From contig JAGHZU010000005.1 in the NCBI GenBank assembly GCA_017745235.1, positions 243,841-307,840 of the forward strand: a stretch of DNA of 64,000 bases, in the 5' to 3' direction. Source of the stretch: Caulobacter sp. Lineage in GTDB: Bacteria > Pseudomonadota > Alphaproteobacteria > Caulobacterales > Caulobacteraceae. This document shows positions 10,469 to 20,586 of the stretch, one piece after another. The position numbers were made by a program, and so were the translations under genes. Numbering within the stretch: position 1 is the first letter of the stretch; the number at the start of each line of letters is the position of its first letter. The notes under the pieces are model-generated. The model saw only the letters and a program-made list of their open reading frames with translations, had not been told where the DNA came from and made no database searches.

Positions 10469-11916
10469 CCGCGCAACCCCTTGATATCCGATAGTGTATT
10501 GGCGACGAGCGGCGCCTCGAAACTGGCCACGGGATAGGCGCAGTAGTCGGCCGCGTAATAGGCGCTAGGGCGATGATTGCCCGACGCGCCCAGGCCGCCG
10601 AACGGCATCGTCCCGGCCGCCCCGGTGGTCGGGCGGTTCCAGTTCACCACGCCGGCTCGGATGCGGTTGAGAAAATGATCCCAGTGCTTTGATTCATCGG
10701 AGATAAGCCCTGCCGACAGGCCGTAGCGCGTGGCGTTGGCGGCGATGATGGCCTCGTCGAACGAACCGACCCTGCGGACTTGCAGCAGCGGTGCGAAGAG
10801 CTCCTCGTCGGCTACGACCTCGCCTGTCACGTCGACCAGGCCAGGCGTGACGAAGGCCTCGCCCAGACCGTCGACCCCGCTCATGGCGCGCACCGCCCTG
10901 CCGGGCATGGCGCGGGCGCCGGCCAGGGCCGCCGAAGCGGCGCGGGCCGAGATCAGCGGCCCCATGAACGGTTCCTCGCCGTTCCAAGGCCCGATCACGA
11001 GGCGTTCGGCCAGGGCGGCGACCGCCTCGATGACCGCCAGTCCCCTGGCGTCGTCCGGCACGATCAGGCGACGCGCGCAGGAGCAGCGCTGCCCCGTAGT
11101 GATGAAGGCCGACTGGACCACCAGGGCGGCCGCAGCCTCCACGTCCTGCGCGTCCCAGACCACCAAGGGGTTGTTGCCGCCCAGCTCCAGCGCCAGGATC
11201 ACGTCGGGCCGGTCGGCGAAATGACGGCGGAAATGGGCTCCGGCGGCGGCCGAGCCGGTGAACAGCAGGCCGTCGATCTCCTGGTCGATCAGGGCCTGGC
11301 CGACCTCGCGACCGCCCTGGACCAGGTTGACCACGCCGGCGGACACGCCAGCCTCCTCCAGCGCCTGGATCAGTAGCTGGCCCGCCAGGGGTGTCTCTTC
11401 CGACGGCTTGAAGACGACCGTATCCCCCGCCAGCAGAGCCGGCACGATGTGACCGTTGGGCAGATGGCCGGGGAAGTTGAATGGTCCCAGCACGGCCATC
11501 ACCCCATGCGGACGGTGGCGCAGCATCGCTCGGCCAAACGCCATGGGATTCTCATGTTCGCCGGTACGCTCGGCATAGGCCTTGATGGAGGCGTCGACCT
11601 TGCCCGCCATCGAACCCAGCTCGGCCCGTGTCTCCCATAGCGCCTTGCCGGTCTCGCGGCTCAGGGCCTCGGCGAAGGCCGGGGCGCGGGCGTTCAGCAC
11701 ATCCTTGTAGCGACGCAGCACGGCGATCCGCTCATCTCGCGAGCGGTCGGCCCAGGCCGGAAAGGCCTTGCGGGCCGCCTCTACGGCCTCGACCACATCG
11801 GCGACGCCGGCCGCCGCCTGCCTCCACACCACCTCGCCGGTGGCCGGGTCGGTGGAAACCGCCTCCGCGCCAGAACCCGACCTCCAGACGCCGCCGATGA
11901 ACACGCCGCCGCTCAT
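10465..11916 (-). CDS. astD: Succinylglutamate-semialdehyde dehydrogenase
   Basis: A 483-residue NAD-dependent aldehyde dehydrogenase of the AstD type, oxidising succinylglutamate semialdehyde to succinylglutamate. The ALELGGNNP motif holds the general base and GQRCSCARR holds the catalytic cysteine at about residue 280. PFNFPGHLPNGH is the cofactor-site block typical of AstD. It overlaps astA upstream and astB downstream by 4 bases each, so co-translation is likely. Within an ast operon the AstD assignment is firm, even though aldehyde dehydrogenases as a group are hard to separate. Confidence 0.95.
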   Translation of the reverse strand: MSGGVFIGGVWRSGSGAEAVSTDPATGEVVWRQAAAGVADVVEAVEAARKAFPAWADRSRDERIAVLRRYKDVLNARAPAFAEALSRETGKALWETRAELGSMAGKVDASIKAYAERTGEHENPMAFGRAMLRHRPHGVMAVLGPFNFPGHLPNGHIVPALLAGDTVVFKPSEETPLAGQLLIQALEEAGVSAGVVNLVQGGREVGQALIDQEIDGLLFTGSAAAGAHFRRHFADRPDVILALELGGNNPLVVWDAQDVEAAAALVVQSAFITTGQRCSCARRLIVPDDARGLAVIEAVAALAERLVIGPWNGEEPFMGPLISARAASAALAGARAMPGRAVRAMSGVDGLGEAFVTPGLVDVTGEVVADEELFAPLLQVRRVGSFDEAIIAANATRYGLSAGLISDESKHWDHFLNRIRAGVVNWNRPTTGAAGTMPFGGLGASGNHRPSAYYAADYCAYPVASFEAPLVANTLSDIKGLRG

Positions 11917-12917
11917 GCCTTCACCCGCACCATTTCGCCGTCCTTGACCCCCAGCGCCTGGGCCGCGTCTCGACCGATGATCGCCGCCTCACCATCCACC
12001 AGCACCGGCGCGCGCACGGCGCGGAAACGGGCCACCACGCCTGAAGAGATCAGCGCCTCCTCGCCATAGGCGTCCTCGCCCACCCGGACGCGCAGCCGCC
12101 GGGCCTCACGCACGGTCTTGATGTCGTCGCGCCGCGCCGCGACGGTGGGCCCGGCGTCGAAGATGTCGATCAGGCCCGAAAAGCGGAACCCTTCGGCCTC
12201 CAGCATGGCCCGCGCCGCCTCGCCCTCGCGGTGCACGCGGCCGATCGTCTCGGAGGCGGCGGCCGGCAGCAGCTCGGCATAGATCGGATGACGCGGCGCC
12301 AGATCCAGGATGAACTGCCCGTCGGTGGAGGCGCTCATGCGGTCGGCCTCGTCGAACTCCAGCCGGAAGAACTTGCTGGCCACGTGATCCCAGAAGGGAC
12401 AGCTGCCGTCCTCGTCGAACCACCCTCGCAGCTCGGCCAGCACCGTGTCGGCGAACCGCTGCGGCTCCAGGCCGATCAGCATGTAGCGCGACTGGGCGAG
12501 CAGGCGCCCCGCTCCGCCCTTGCGGCGTTCGGGCTTGAGGAACAGCGAGCCCACCTCCGACCAGCCCGCGCACTCGTTCACCAGAACCAGGGCCCGGTGA
12601 TCGAAGCGCTTGTCCAGCGTAGGAGAACTCTGCGCCAAGGTCACGACGCGGAAGGAGAAATGCGGCCGCTTCAGACCCACGCCTGCCTTGACCCCCGCCA
12701 CGCCGATGACGTCGCCGGCCTCGAGGTCCTCCAGCATCAGGGTGTACCAGGCCTCGGGCGCGGCCACCTCGGAGTGGAAGCTGGCCTGCGACAAGGCCAG
12801 GCGCGCGCGAAGGGTCTGCTCGTCCTCCGGCAGACTGGTGAAACCGCGCCCCGACAGCACGGCCAGCTCCATCAAGCTATCGAAATCGTCGGGGAGCGCG
12901 GGACGGACGACGAGCAT
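11913..12917 (-). CDS. astA: Arginine N-succinyltransferase
   Basis: A 334-residue AstA, which transfers succinyl from succinyl-CoA to the alpha-amino group of arginine, the entry step of the pathway. The family opening LVVRPALPDDFDSLMELA is followed by GVAGVKAGVGLKRPHFSFR and LFLKPERRKGGAGRLLAQSR. I use the ATG at 12917, two bases after the upstream stop; a TTG at 12923 overlapping that stop is possible but less likely. A single gene is present, not the paired aruF/aruG subunits seen in Pseudomonas. Confidence 0.95.
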   Translation of the reverse strand: MLVVRPALPDDFDSLMELAVLSGRGFTSLPEDEQTLRARLALSQASFHSEVAAPEAWYTLMLEDLEAGDVIGVAGVKAGVGLKRPHFSFRVVTLAQSSPTLDKRFDHRALVLVNECAGWSEVGSLFLKPERRKGGAGRLLAQSRYMLIGLEPQRFADTVLAELRGWFDEDGSCPFWDHVASKFFRLEFDEADRMSASTDGQFILDLAPRHPIYAELLPAAASETIGRVHREGEAARAMLEAEGFRFSGLIDIFDAGPTVAARRDDIKTVREARRLRVRVGEDAYGEEALISSGVVARFRAVRAPVLVDGEAAIIGRDAAQALGVKDGEMVRVKA

Positions 12918-12919
12918 GC

Positions 12920-14179
12920 TCAAACGGACTCCGCGAAATCGGTCATGGCGGCGCGCAAGGCGGGACCATCGATCTCGCCGCTCGCCAGTTTCATCAGGAT
13001 CAGGGCCGACAGCTGGGCTCGCTCGACGAAGCTGTCGGGCCAGGCGTGCTCGGCGTCGCTATGAATGTCGCCGCCGCGCACGCCCAGGGTGTCGACATTG
13101 GGCAGGCCCGAGGCGAACAGGTTGTTGCCCTCGCAGACGCCGCCGGAGGGCTTCCAGGCGATGTCCTGGCCCAGCAGCGCACCAACGGCCTTCACGGCCC
13201 CGAACAGGCGCTGTTGGGCGGTGTTGAACGGCTTGGCGCCGCGCGTGATGCGGCCATGCAGGTGGGCATGCAGCCCTTCGCCGATCGTTGAGGCGACAAT
13301 GCTGTCGACCTGCCCCTCGAACCAGGCCGCGTCTTCCGATGTCGGGAAGCGGACATTGAAGCGCACGATCGCCACGTCCGGCACCATGTTCAGAGGCGAG
13401 CCGCCGTCGATCTTGGCGACATTGACCGTCACCCCGTCTCGCAGACCGTTCAGGGCGTGCAGGGCCTGCGCCAGGCGGGCGGCCTCCATCACCGCGTTGC
13501 GGCCCGAGGCGAAATCGCGTCCGGCATGGGCCGCGCGACCGCGGACCACGATGTGGAAATTGCCCGAGCCCTTCCGCGCGCTGGCCAGAGAGCCGTCGGC
13601 CAGGGCCGGCTCATAGGTCAAACCCACGTGCCCTTGCCGTGCGAAGTCGGCCAGGATCGGCGCGGAAGCCACCGAGCCAATCTCCTCGTCGGGCGACAAC
13701 AGAACACGATATCCGACCCGATGGGCCAGCGGGTGGCGCTCGAACGCCTCCAGCGCCGCCAGCATCACCGAGATCCCCCCCTTCATATCGGCCACGCCTG
13801 GCCCATGCAGGGCGCCGTCGGGACGGGTCACCACGGTCTGGAAGGCGCTGGTCTCGGGATAGACGGTGTCGTAGTGGCCCGTCAGGACAACCTGGACAGG
13901 CGCATCGGGTCGCACCACCACGGCGATCGCCGGCGGATGATGCAACTCGCCCACCCGGCCATCCGCCGAGACCTCGGGCGAGGTCGCCAGCGGCGCATCA
14001 ATGGGCGCGGCGGGCAGGACCGAGAGCGCCTCGAGCAAAACTTGCCTCTGGCGCTCGAGACCGGCCAGGTGGCGACTTCCCGAGTTAATTTCGCACCAGG
14101 CGACGGTCCGATCGATGATCAGACCGCCCTGAGTGGCCAGATGGTCGAGAATGACGCGATCGGAATCGTCGATTCGCAT
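12920..14179 (-). CDS. M20-family hydrolase, probable succinylglutamate desuccinylase replacement
   Basis: A 419-residue M20 metallopeptidase-fold hydrolase (ArgE/DapE/CPG2 group). Zinc-site motifs are in order: GHYDTVYP (His and Asp), GVADMKGG (bridging Asp), DEEIG (catalytic Glu and ligand) and a C-terminal DIHSDAEHAW His. A dimerisation domain interrupts the catalytic one. It is the first gene of the ast operon, two to four bases from astA. Canonical AstE (M14-like desuccinylase) and AstC are absent here, so removal of succinate from succinylglutamate, or deacylation of a related intermediate, is the natural guess. That function is inferred from context; the family is certain. Confidence 0.85.
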   Translation of the reverse strand: MRIDDSDRVILDHLATQGGLIIDRTVAWCEINSGSRHLAGLERQRQVLLEALSVLPAAPIDAPLATSPEVSADGRVGELHHPPAIAVVVRPDAPVQVVLTGHYDTVYPETSAFQTVVTRPDGALHGPGVADMKGGISVMLAALEAFERHPLAHRVGYRVLLSPDEEIGSVASAPILADFARQGHVGLTYEPALADGSLASARKGSGNFHIVVRGRAAHAGRDFASGRNAVMEAARLAQALHALNGLRDGVTVNVAKIDGGSPLNMVPDVAIVRFNVRFPTSEDAAWFEGQVDSIVASTIGEGLHAHLHGRITRGAKPFNTAQQRLFGAVKAVGALLGQDIAWKPSGGVCEGNNLFASGLPNVDTLGVRGGDIHSDAEHAWPDSFVERAQLSALILMKLASGEIDGPALRAAMTDFAESV

Positions 14180-14367
14180 GGTTTTGCCGTCTCCCTTAGT
14201 TCGAATCTAAACCAAGGGCCGAGGACGTTTCGTGCTTCCTCGTTCGGGGAAACCGCGTGTCCACGCAACAGCCTTGCTCCGAGCCTCACGCGCCGACGCC
14301 GTCGCCGACGAGCCCTGAAGCCGGATTCTCCATTGCCAAGCCATCGCCCCAAGGGGGCGAAAGCCCT

Positions 14368-17300
14368 CTACTTGTAATCCTTCCTCCAGCGGACCGAAAG
14401 CTTGGAGTCGCCCTGGCTGCCCAGGCGGGAGACCAGCGACAGCGCCCGGCGAATGCGCCATTCGACTTGAGCCGCGGGCCCTTCGCGACCGCCGCCGATG
14501 ATCTCCAGATAGACATCGTCGGTGACGTATTTGCCCCCCGATACGGTCATGCCGGTGTCGCTTTCGGCGAAGGACAACCGGTCCAGCCGGGCGAAGCTGC
14601 GCAGGTTGCCGATCACGTCGAAACCGCCGCCGCCCGCCAGAGCCGCCAGGGCAGAGGCCAGTTGCGCCGCCTCGATGGGCGTGAGGTTTGCAGCGGACGA
14701 GCCGAACAGCACCTGCGACAATACTTCGTCCGGCGGCAGTTCAGGCTTCGAGGTCAGGGTGATCTCGGGCTTGGCGGCCGTGCCCTGCACCTTGACGATG
14801 GCGGTCAGCGAGGTGTCCTCGCGAACCGCCTGCAGGTCCAGGCGGATACGGTCGAGTTGGGTCGCCAGGTGCACCACCCCGTCGTCGTCGAACTCGAACC
14901 GCTTGCCGGCGAAGTCGTATTCCCCGCGCACCATCCGGGCCACGCCGTCCAGGGTGGGACTGTTGGTCGATCCGCCGACATGGGCGTCCAGCGACAGCTC
15001 CACATCCAATCCACGCCCCCGCACGAAGATGCGGCGCGGCGCCTTCAGGGTAAGGTCCAGGGCCATGCCGCTGCCGGGCGTCACCTTGCGCGCCTCCACG
15101 CCCTGGTCCAGATCGATGGGCCGGTTGCGCTCGACCACCTCCATCACCGCCACGCCGGCAGGGGCCTTGGTCTGGGCCGAGACGTCGGCGCGGTCGATGG
15201 TCAGGGCTCCGACCAGCTTCACCTTGCCGTCAGCGCCGCGATTGATCGTCGCCTGGCCGCTGGCCGAAGCCGAGGCCATGTCGTTGTCGATGACGCGGAA
15301 GCTCTTCAGGTCCAGCTTGAAACTGCCCACGCCGTCGCGCGCCAGGCTGATGCGGCCGGCGCCCGAGATCGAGCCGCCCTGCCCGTCCGCCCCGGTCACC
15401 TGGCTGACGTCGATGGCGTTGTCCGCCAGACCCATGCGCACGGTGATGTCGCGCAGACTCAGACCGGTCTGGCCGTCATCCACTCGCCCGCCGTCCAGGC
15501 TGGCGCGGCCGGTCAGTCGCGGATCGGCCAAGGTGCCGGCCAGCGTTCCCTCGATGTCGACCTTGCCCGAAACGCTGCGCTCGGAACTTCCCAGCAGGTC
15601 CCACAGCGGCTTGATTTCGCCTTGGGCCACGAACTGCCCGCGCACGGCGCGGGTGCGGTCGATCGCGAGGTGGAACGGCCTGGCCGACGCTTCGGTCGGC
15701 AGGGTCATGTCGGCCCGAGCCTGCAGGCCGGTGCTGTTGGAGCTGGTCGCGCTGATGGTCATCAAGTTGTCGCGCAGCGAGCCGCGGATCTCGGCGTTCA
15801 GCGACCTGTCCGGACGCGAGCCGCGCTCGCGCGCCCCCGCCAGGGTGGCGTTGAAATCACCCGTCAGGGTGGACCCCGTTCCGCCCAGCGAGACACGGGC
15901 GTCGATCTTGCCCGCCATGTCCGGGTTGAGCGCAGTCAGACTGACCTCGGCCAGTTCGGCCCGCAGGGTGGCCAGGTCGCCGCCGATGTCGGCGTCGATA
16001 TCGGCGCGGCCATCGCCCACCAACAGCCGCAGCTTGGCGCTGGAGCGCGCCCCGCCGAAGCGGATGTGGGCGGTCTCGCGCGTCTTGATCTCGGTGCGCG
16101 CCATCGAACCGGCTGCGTCGAGGTCCAACAGGTACTGGTCGTCCGCCTGGCTGAGCACGCCGGAGCCGACCAGCTTCCAGCGCCCCGAAGGCGCATCGCC
16201 CAGAGCGTCGATCTTCAGCGGCAGCCGGGCGAACGGGCCGGAGCCCTTGATCGCCGCGCGCCGCACCTTCCAGGCTCCGCCGAGCACATCGGAGGCGACG
16301 AGGTCGACCTGGGCCGTGGGGCCGCCGGCCGCGTCCACGATCCTGGCCGAGCCCACGACGCTACCTTGGGTCAGGAAGGCGCCGGGACCGACGTTCAGGG
16401 TCAGATCCGCTGTCGCTGGCCGAGCGTTGCGCAGCGAGACCGCGCCCTTGGCCTTGGCGCCCCCGGCGTCGACATCGACATTGGTGAGCTCCACGCCCCC
16501 GGGCGCGAAGCTGAAATCGGCGCGACCGTGCGCCGGGCCATAGCCGCTGCCGGCCTGGATCGAAGCTGAGCCGTCGGCGCCATCGGCGCGCTTGGAGAAC
16601 GACAGCACGACATGGGCGTCCTTCAGCGGCAGACGCGGCAGATCGATCGTATCGAAGTCGGCGATCAGGTCGGCTTTTGGCGCGGTCAGCGTCCCGGTGA
16701 TCGCCCCCGTACCCTTGGCCTTGCCCGAGATCTCGACCGGCCCCGCCGTGAACGGCCCCGTAGCGTTCCAGTCCAGCTTGAAGGCCAGGGTCGTCCCCGG
16801 TCCCAGGACACCCGAGGCCTGGGCTGAGGCGGCCGCGCCGTCCAGCTTGGCGTCGGAGACCGACAGCTTGCCGTCATTCCAGGCGGCCCGAGCCGTCAGG
16901 CGCGGGGTTTTGCCCAACAGGCGGTCCAGTTCGGCCAGGCCTGAGACGAACCCTCCGCCACGAGCGTCGGCCGTCAGCATCCAGGGCTTGCCCGACGCCT
17001 GGCTGGCCGACCACTTGATGGCGGCCGAACCGGCCATGCCCGCGCGTACGGGCGCCAGCGAGGCCACCCTGGCGTCGCCCTTGAACGACAGGCCGCCCAG
17101 CATGCCGCGCTCGCCTTGAGCATCGACGATCAGGTTGGGCGCGTTGACCTTGGCCGAGCGGATCAGGAAGCGGCCGTCCTTCAGGCGCGCGCCCTCGAAC
17201 TTGGCGCTGGGCGAGCGGCCCAGAACCGCCAGCAGCCCCTCGCCCCCGCCGCCCTCGGAGGTGGCCTCGGCCTTGATGCTCAGCTCGCCCTTCTTCCAGC

Positions 17301-18546
17301 CGACGCTAGCCGGTCCCTTGGCGCGGACCAGACGGTAGCCCAGCAGCGAAAGGTCGCGCACGTCGACCTGGCCCTCGACCAGGAAGCCCTCGCCATCGAG
17401 ATGGAACTTCCCTTCCGCTCGCCCCGCACCCAGCTTGGGCAGCGGCGTGACTTTGGAAAGGTCGGCGACATTCGCCGTGAAGGCCACGCCTTCCGGCGCA
17501 GTGGTGCGCTTGCCCAGGTCGGCGAGGCCGCGCGCCTTCAGGCTCAGGTTGGGGCTGTCGACCTTCAGGTCCAGGTCGCTGAACGCGCCGGACTTGCGGC
17601 CGACGATCGAGAACTTGGCGTCGGCGCCGAACATTCGCTCTTCGCGATCGGTCAGGGTCGAAGCGGCGAGGTCCACGTGACCGGTCGCCGATCCGCCCTG
17701 CGGATTCCACGCGCCGCCCGCCTTCAAAGGAACCTGGTCGCCCGAGCGAGCCTGCACGGTGAAGGCGCCCTGGCTGGTCGTGCCATTGGCCTTCGCCGCC
17801 AGGTCGAACGGCTTGTTGGGAGCCAGGCCCAGCGCTCCGGCGATCGCCCCGCCGTTGGCCTCCTGGGCCGTGGCGTCGACCAGCAGGGTCTTGTCGCGCC
17901 CCAGGTCGAAGGTCGCCGCCAGATAGTCGCCGGCGTGCATGCGGCTGAACGCCTTGATCGCGCCCTTCTGGCCGCCCAGCCGCTCGGATTCGTACTGGCC
18001 GCTCAGATCGAAATCCCCGGCCTGACGGCTGAACTCGGGACGGGTCACCAGGCGCAGCGCAAAGCGGTCGATGGCCACCGACAGCGGCGCGGCGCTGGAC
18101 TTGCCCTTCGGCGTCAGGGTCGGACGGCGCAGCACCGTCACCTGGCGCGCGGCGATATCCTTGGCGTGGAAGCGCCGGCCGAACAGTTCAGTCGGCGCCC
18201 AATCCACTCGCAGGTCGTCGGCCTGCAGCCAGACACCCTTCTCGTCGCTGATGGTCAGGCGGCGGACACCGAAGTCGCTCCAGATGTCTCCGCTCAGCCC
18301 CTCGATCTTCAAGCGTCCGATCCGGCCCAGCTTCAGGCCGCTGGTGCGGGCTTCCAGGAAGGCCCGCCCCTGGGGCGTGACCGCCCCGAAACGCACGCCG
18401 CCCAGCAGCAGCGCCACGATCAACACCAGCGTGACCGAGATGATCATGAGCCAGCCGGGACCGCCGATTTTCCGCGCGACCTTGGCCGCGGCCTCGACGA
18501 CGGCGGGTTCGGCGTTTTCCTCAGGCGGTGGCGTCTGGTCCGTCAA
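14368..18546 (-). CDS. tamB: Translocation and assembly module inner-membrane protein TamB
   Basis: A 1392-residue protein with one N-terminal transmembrane helix (about residues 31-53), a very long region of repetitive beta-strands and a C-terminal TamB domain (DUF490) around residues 1050-1392. KPELPPDEVLSQVLFGSSAANLTP is the signature of that domain. TamB spans the periplasm as a hydrophobic beta-taco and is linked to outer-membrane protein insertion and phospholipid transport. Size is normal for the family. The start appears to be a TTG at 18546 overlapping the tamA stop (TTGA); no nearby ATG fits the N-terminal helix. A 188-bp gap separates it from the ast operon. Confidence 0.94.
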   Translation of the reverse strand: MTDQTPPPEENAEPAVVEAAAKVARKIGGPGWLMIISVTLVLIVALLLGGVRFGAVTPQGRAFLEARTSGLKLGRIGRLKIEGLSGDIWSDFGVRRLTISDEKGVWLQADDLRVDWAPTELFGRRFHAKDIAARQVTVLRRPTLTPKGKSSAAPLSVAIDRFALRLVTRPEFSRQAGDFDLSGQYESERLGGQKGAIKAFSRMHAGDYLAATFDLGRDKTLLVDATAQEANGGAIAGALGLAPNKPFDLAAKANGTTSQGAFTVQARSGDQVPLKAGGAWNPQGGSATGHVDLAASTLTDREERMFGADAKFSIVGRKSGAFSDLDLKVDSPNLSLKARGLADLGKRTTAPEGVAFTANVADLSKVTPLPKLGAGRAEGKFHLDGEGFLVEGQVDVRDLSLLGYRLVRAKGPASVGWKKGELSIKAEATSEGGGGEGLLAVLGRSPSAKFEGARLKDGRFLIRSAKVNAPNLIVDAQGERGMLGGLSFKGDARVASLAPVRAGMAGSAAIKWSASQASGKPWMLTADARGGGFVSGLAELDRLLGKTPRLTARAAWNDGKLSVSDAKLDGAAASAQASGVLGPGTTLAFKLDWNATGPFTAGPVEISGKAKGTGAITGTLTAPKADLIADFDTIDLPRLPLKDAHVVLSFSKRADGADGSASIQAGSGYGPAHGRADFSFAPGGVELTNVDVDAGGAKAKGAVSLRNARPATADLTLNVGPGAFLTQGSVVGSARIVDAAGGPTAQVDLVASDVLGGAWKVRRAAIKGSGPFARLPLKIDALGDAPSGRWKLVGSGVLSQADDQYLLDLDAAGSMARTEIKTRETAHIRFGGARSSAKLRLLVGDGRADIDADIGGDLATLRAELAEVSLTALNPDMAGKIDARVSLGGTGSTLTGDFNATLAGARERGSRPDRSLNAEIRGSLRDNLMTISATSSNSTGLQARADMTLPTEASARPFHLAIDRTRAVRGQFVAQGEIKPLWDLLGSSERSVSGKVDIEGTLAGTLADPRLTGRASLDGGRVDDGQTGLSLRDITVRMGLADNAIDVSQVTGADGQGGSISGAGRISLARDGVGSFKLDLKSFRVIDNDMASASASGQATINRGADGKVKLVGALTIDRADVSAQTKAPAGVAVMEVVERNRPIDLDQGVEARKVTPGSGMALDLTLKAPRRIFVRGRGLDVELSLDAHVGGSTNSPTLDGVARMVRGEYDFAGKRFEFDDDGVVHLATQLDRIRLDLQAVREDTSLTAIVKVQGTAAKPEITLTSKPELPPDEVLSQVLFGSSAANLTPIEAAQLASALAALAGGGGFDVIGNLRSFARLDRLSFAESDTGMTVSGGKYVTDDVYLEIIGGGREGPAAQVEWRIRRALSLVSRLGSQGDSKLSVRWRKDYK

Positions 18547-20327
18547 AAGCTCTGCCCGATGCTGAGATAGATCTGGAAGGCCGGATCGCCGTCACGGCGG
18601 CTCAGGGGCATGGCGATGTCGGCGCGGATCGGGCCGAAACCCAGGTCGTAGCGCACACCGACGCCGACGCCGACGCCGAAATCGTCGCCCTTGGGCCACT
18701 GGTTCACGCCCACTGCGCCCGCGTCGACAAAGGCGACGGCGCCCCAGCGTTCCGTGAACTTGTGACGCAGCTCCACCGAGCTCTCCAACAGCGACAGGCC
18801 GCCCTGGGGCGTGGTGGTGTTGTCGATCCGGGGGCCGATGGCCTGGTAGGCGTAACCGCGCACCGAACCGCCGCCGCCGGAATAGAAGCGCTTGGAGGCC
18901 GGCGTCTCGGGCATGGTTCCGCCTAGGATCTGGCCGGCCTTCAGGCGCGTGGCCAGGACCGTGCGCCCCCCCTTGTCGAACGGCAGATAGGCCGAGCCCT
19001 GAACCTGGGCCTTCAGGAAGGCCATGGTGCTGTCGCCGGTGATCGCCGTCGGCTCGCCCCGCACTTCCACGCGCCAACCGCGCGTCGGATCCAGCACGTT
19101 GTCCGAACGGTCCCAGGCGAAGGCCGCCAGGCCCGTGAAGGTGGCCAGGTTCTGGCGGTCGGTGACGGTGGCGCCGTTCACGGTGGTAGGCGAGTCGATC
19201 TGGGACAGGTCCAACGACAGGCCGTAGGTGCGATAGATGGTCGGCCGCAGCCGGCGGGTCAGGTCAGCCCCGATGTGGGCGCCGGTTTCGCGGTAGGCGT
19301 CGGTGTCGTTACGGAAAACGGCGCCGTTCAGCTTCAAGGTCTGCTGGCTGCGCCGCCAGTGCGGCAGGGCCAGCTCGGCCTCCAGGCGGCTGTCCAGCTT
19401 GGCCAGGCGTGCGGTCAGGGTAGTGGTGTCGGCCCGGTGGAAGACGTTGTAGCGAATCCACCGCGCGTCGACGCCGGTTCCCTCGCTGGTCGAATAACCG
19501 GCGCCCAATTCCAGCGTCCGCGCCGGGCGGTCGGCCAGGGTGACGATGATTGGTCGCAGTCCGTTGGACAGCACCTTGTCCTTGGGGGCCAGCGATACCG
19601 AGACAGTGTCGTAGACGCCCGTGTCCCGCAACCGCCGTTCAAGTTCGGCGATGTCGTCGGGTTCGTAGACGTCGCCCGACTTCCAGGGAGCCAGGTGGCG
19701 GACCCATTCGGGGTTCGACCGTCCCTGGGTCACGACCTCCAGCCCGTCGACATGGATCAGGTCGCCGGCCGAGATCCGGAAGGTGGGGCGCACGGTGTGG
19801 TCCGCGTGGTCCACGATGACCTCGCGCGGTTCGGCCACGGCGTCGGCATAGCCCAGCTTCTGCACCTGGGCGACCACACGACCCTCGGCGGCCAGTACGT
19901 CGACCGCACGGCCAGGCGCGCCGGGCGTGAGCTTGATCGCGCCCTCGGCCTGCTTGACCACGCCCTCGTCGGGCTCGGCGCCGTCCCAGGTCAGCCTCGG
20001 ATCGGCGATGACGAAGATCGGCCCAGGCGTGATCTTCAGAAGAGCCCTGGGCGGATTGTCTTCGCTGACATCGGGCTCGACCACGTAGGCGTAGTAGCCC
20101 TCCGCCCGCAGCACGGCCACGGCGTCGTCGCCCGCCTCGCGGGCGCGATGCCGGGCTTCGGAGCGGCTGCGCGGTGCTGTCTTGGTGGGCGTCATGGCGC
20201 GCTGGATCGCCTCGCGCAGCGAACGGTCATCGACGCCCGTGATGGTCGCCGCCGGTTCCTCCGCATTGGCGTGTCCGACGGCCACCAAGGCCGCCACGGT
20301 CACACCAAGGGCAAATCTCTTACGCAC
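18543..20327 (-). CDS. tamA: Omp85-family outer-membrane assembly protein TamA
   Basis: About 594 residues: a signal peptide ending near VGHANA, POTRA domains in the first half, and a 16-strand Omp85 barrel ending in an aromatic residue (IGQSF). RFYSGGGGSVRGYAY is the conserved barrel lid motif with the VRGY sequence. It pairs with TamB, encoded directly downstream with a 4-base overlap. The start is uncertain. I use a GTG at 20327 that places Lys/Arg residues just before the hydrophobic signal; a TTG one codon earlier or a further upstream codon (20420) cannot be excluded. Confidence 0.9.
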   Translation of the reverse strand: MRKRFALGVTVAALVAVGHANAEEPAATITGVDDRSLREAIQRAMTPTKTAPRSRSEARHRAREAGDDAVAVLRAEGYYAYVVEPDVSEDNPPRALLKITPGPIFVIADPRLTWDGAEPDEGVVKQAEGAIKLTPGAPGRAVDVLAAEGRVVAQVQKLGYADAVAEPREVIVDHADHTVRPTFRISAGDLIHVDGLEVVTQGRSNPEWVRHLAPWKSGDVYEPDDIAELERRLRDTGVYDTVSVSLAPKDKVLSNGLRPIIVTLADRPARTLELGAGYSTSEGTGVDARWIRYNVFHRADTTTLTARLAKLDSRLEAELALPHWRRSQQTLKLNGAVFRNDTDAYRETGAHIGADLTRRLRPTIYRTYGLSLDLSQIDSPTTVNGATVTDRQNLATFTGLAAFAWDRSDNVLDPTRGWRVEVRGEPTAITGDSTMAFLKAQVQGSAYLPFDKGGRTVLATRLKAGQILGGTMPETPASKRFYSGGGGSVRGYAYQAIGPRIDNTTTPQGGLSLLESSVELRHKFTERWGAVAFVDAGAVGVNQWPKGDDFGVGVGVGVRYDLGFGPIRADIAMPLSRRDGDPAFQIYLSIGQSF

Positions 20328-20586
20328 CAAGCCTTCATGTCCCCGCGCGGAGCGCCCCTGAACCCCTGTAGTCGCCCCCCCGCCGCCTGTCACGAGGCGA
20401 AATGCAACTAAGCGCCACAACCGGACGCTTCTCTCTCCGCGGGGTCGGCGCCCAAATCCTGGGCAGTCGTGCGCATCGGGACCTTCGACGTCGAAAAGCG
20501 CCGCCGTCGGCGGCGCAGCGTTCTAGGCTCAACCCAACACGCCGGGCCTGTCCGGCGCATCGGGGCGGATCAGAGTGGACATAGGC
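20328..20586. promoter_or_regulatory. Divergent intergenic region between tamA and the ATP-grasp gene
   Basis: About 260 bp lie between the divergent starts and must carry promoters for both the tamAB operon and the plus-strand trio. A GC-rich stem-forming stretch (CGCCGCCGTCGGCGGCG, near 20500-20516) and a TTCTAGGCTC sequence near 20521 are visible. I could not place a convincing sigma-73 type -35/-10 pair for either side. Confidence 0.3.

Noticed and set aside
14180..14367. A small open frame or regulatory RNA upstream of the ast operon
   Set aside because: Only short GC-rich frames are present, with no motif or stable hairpin that I could support.
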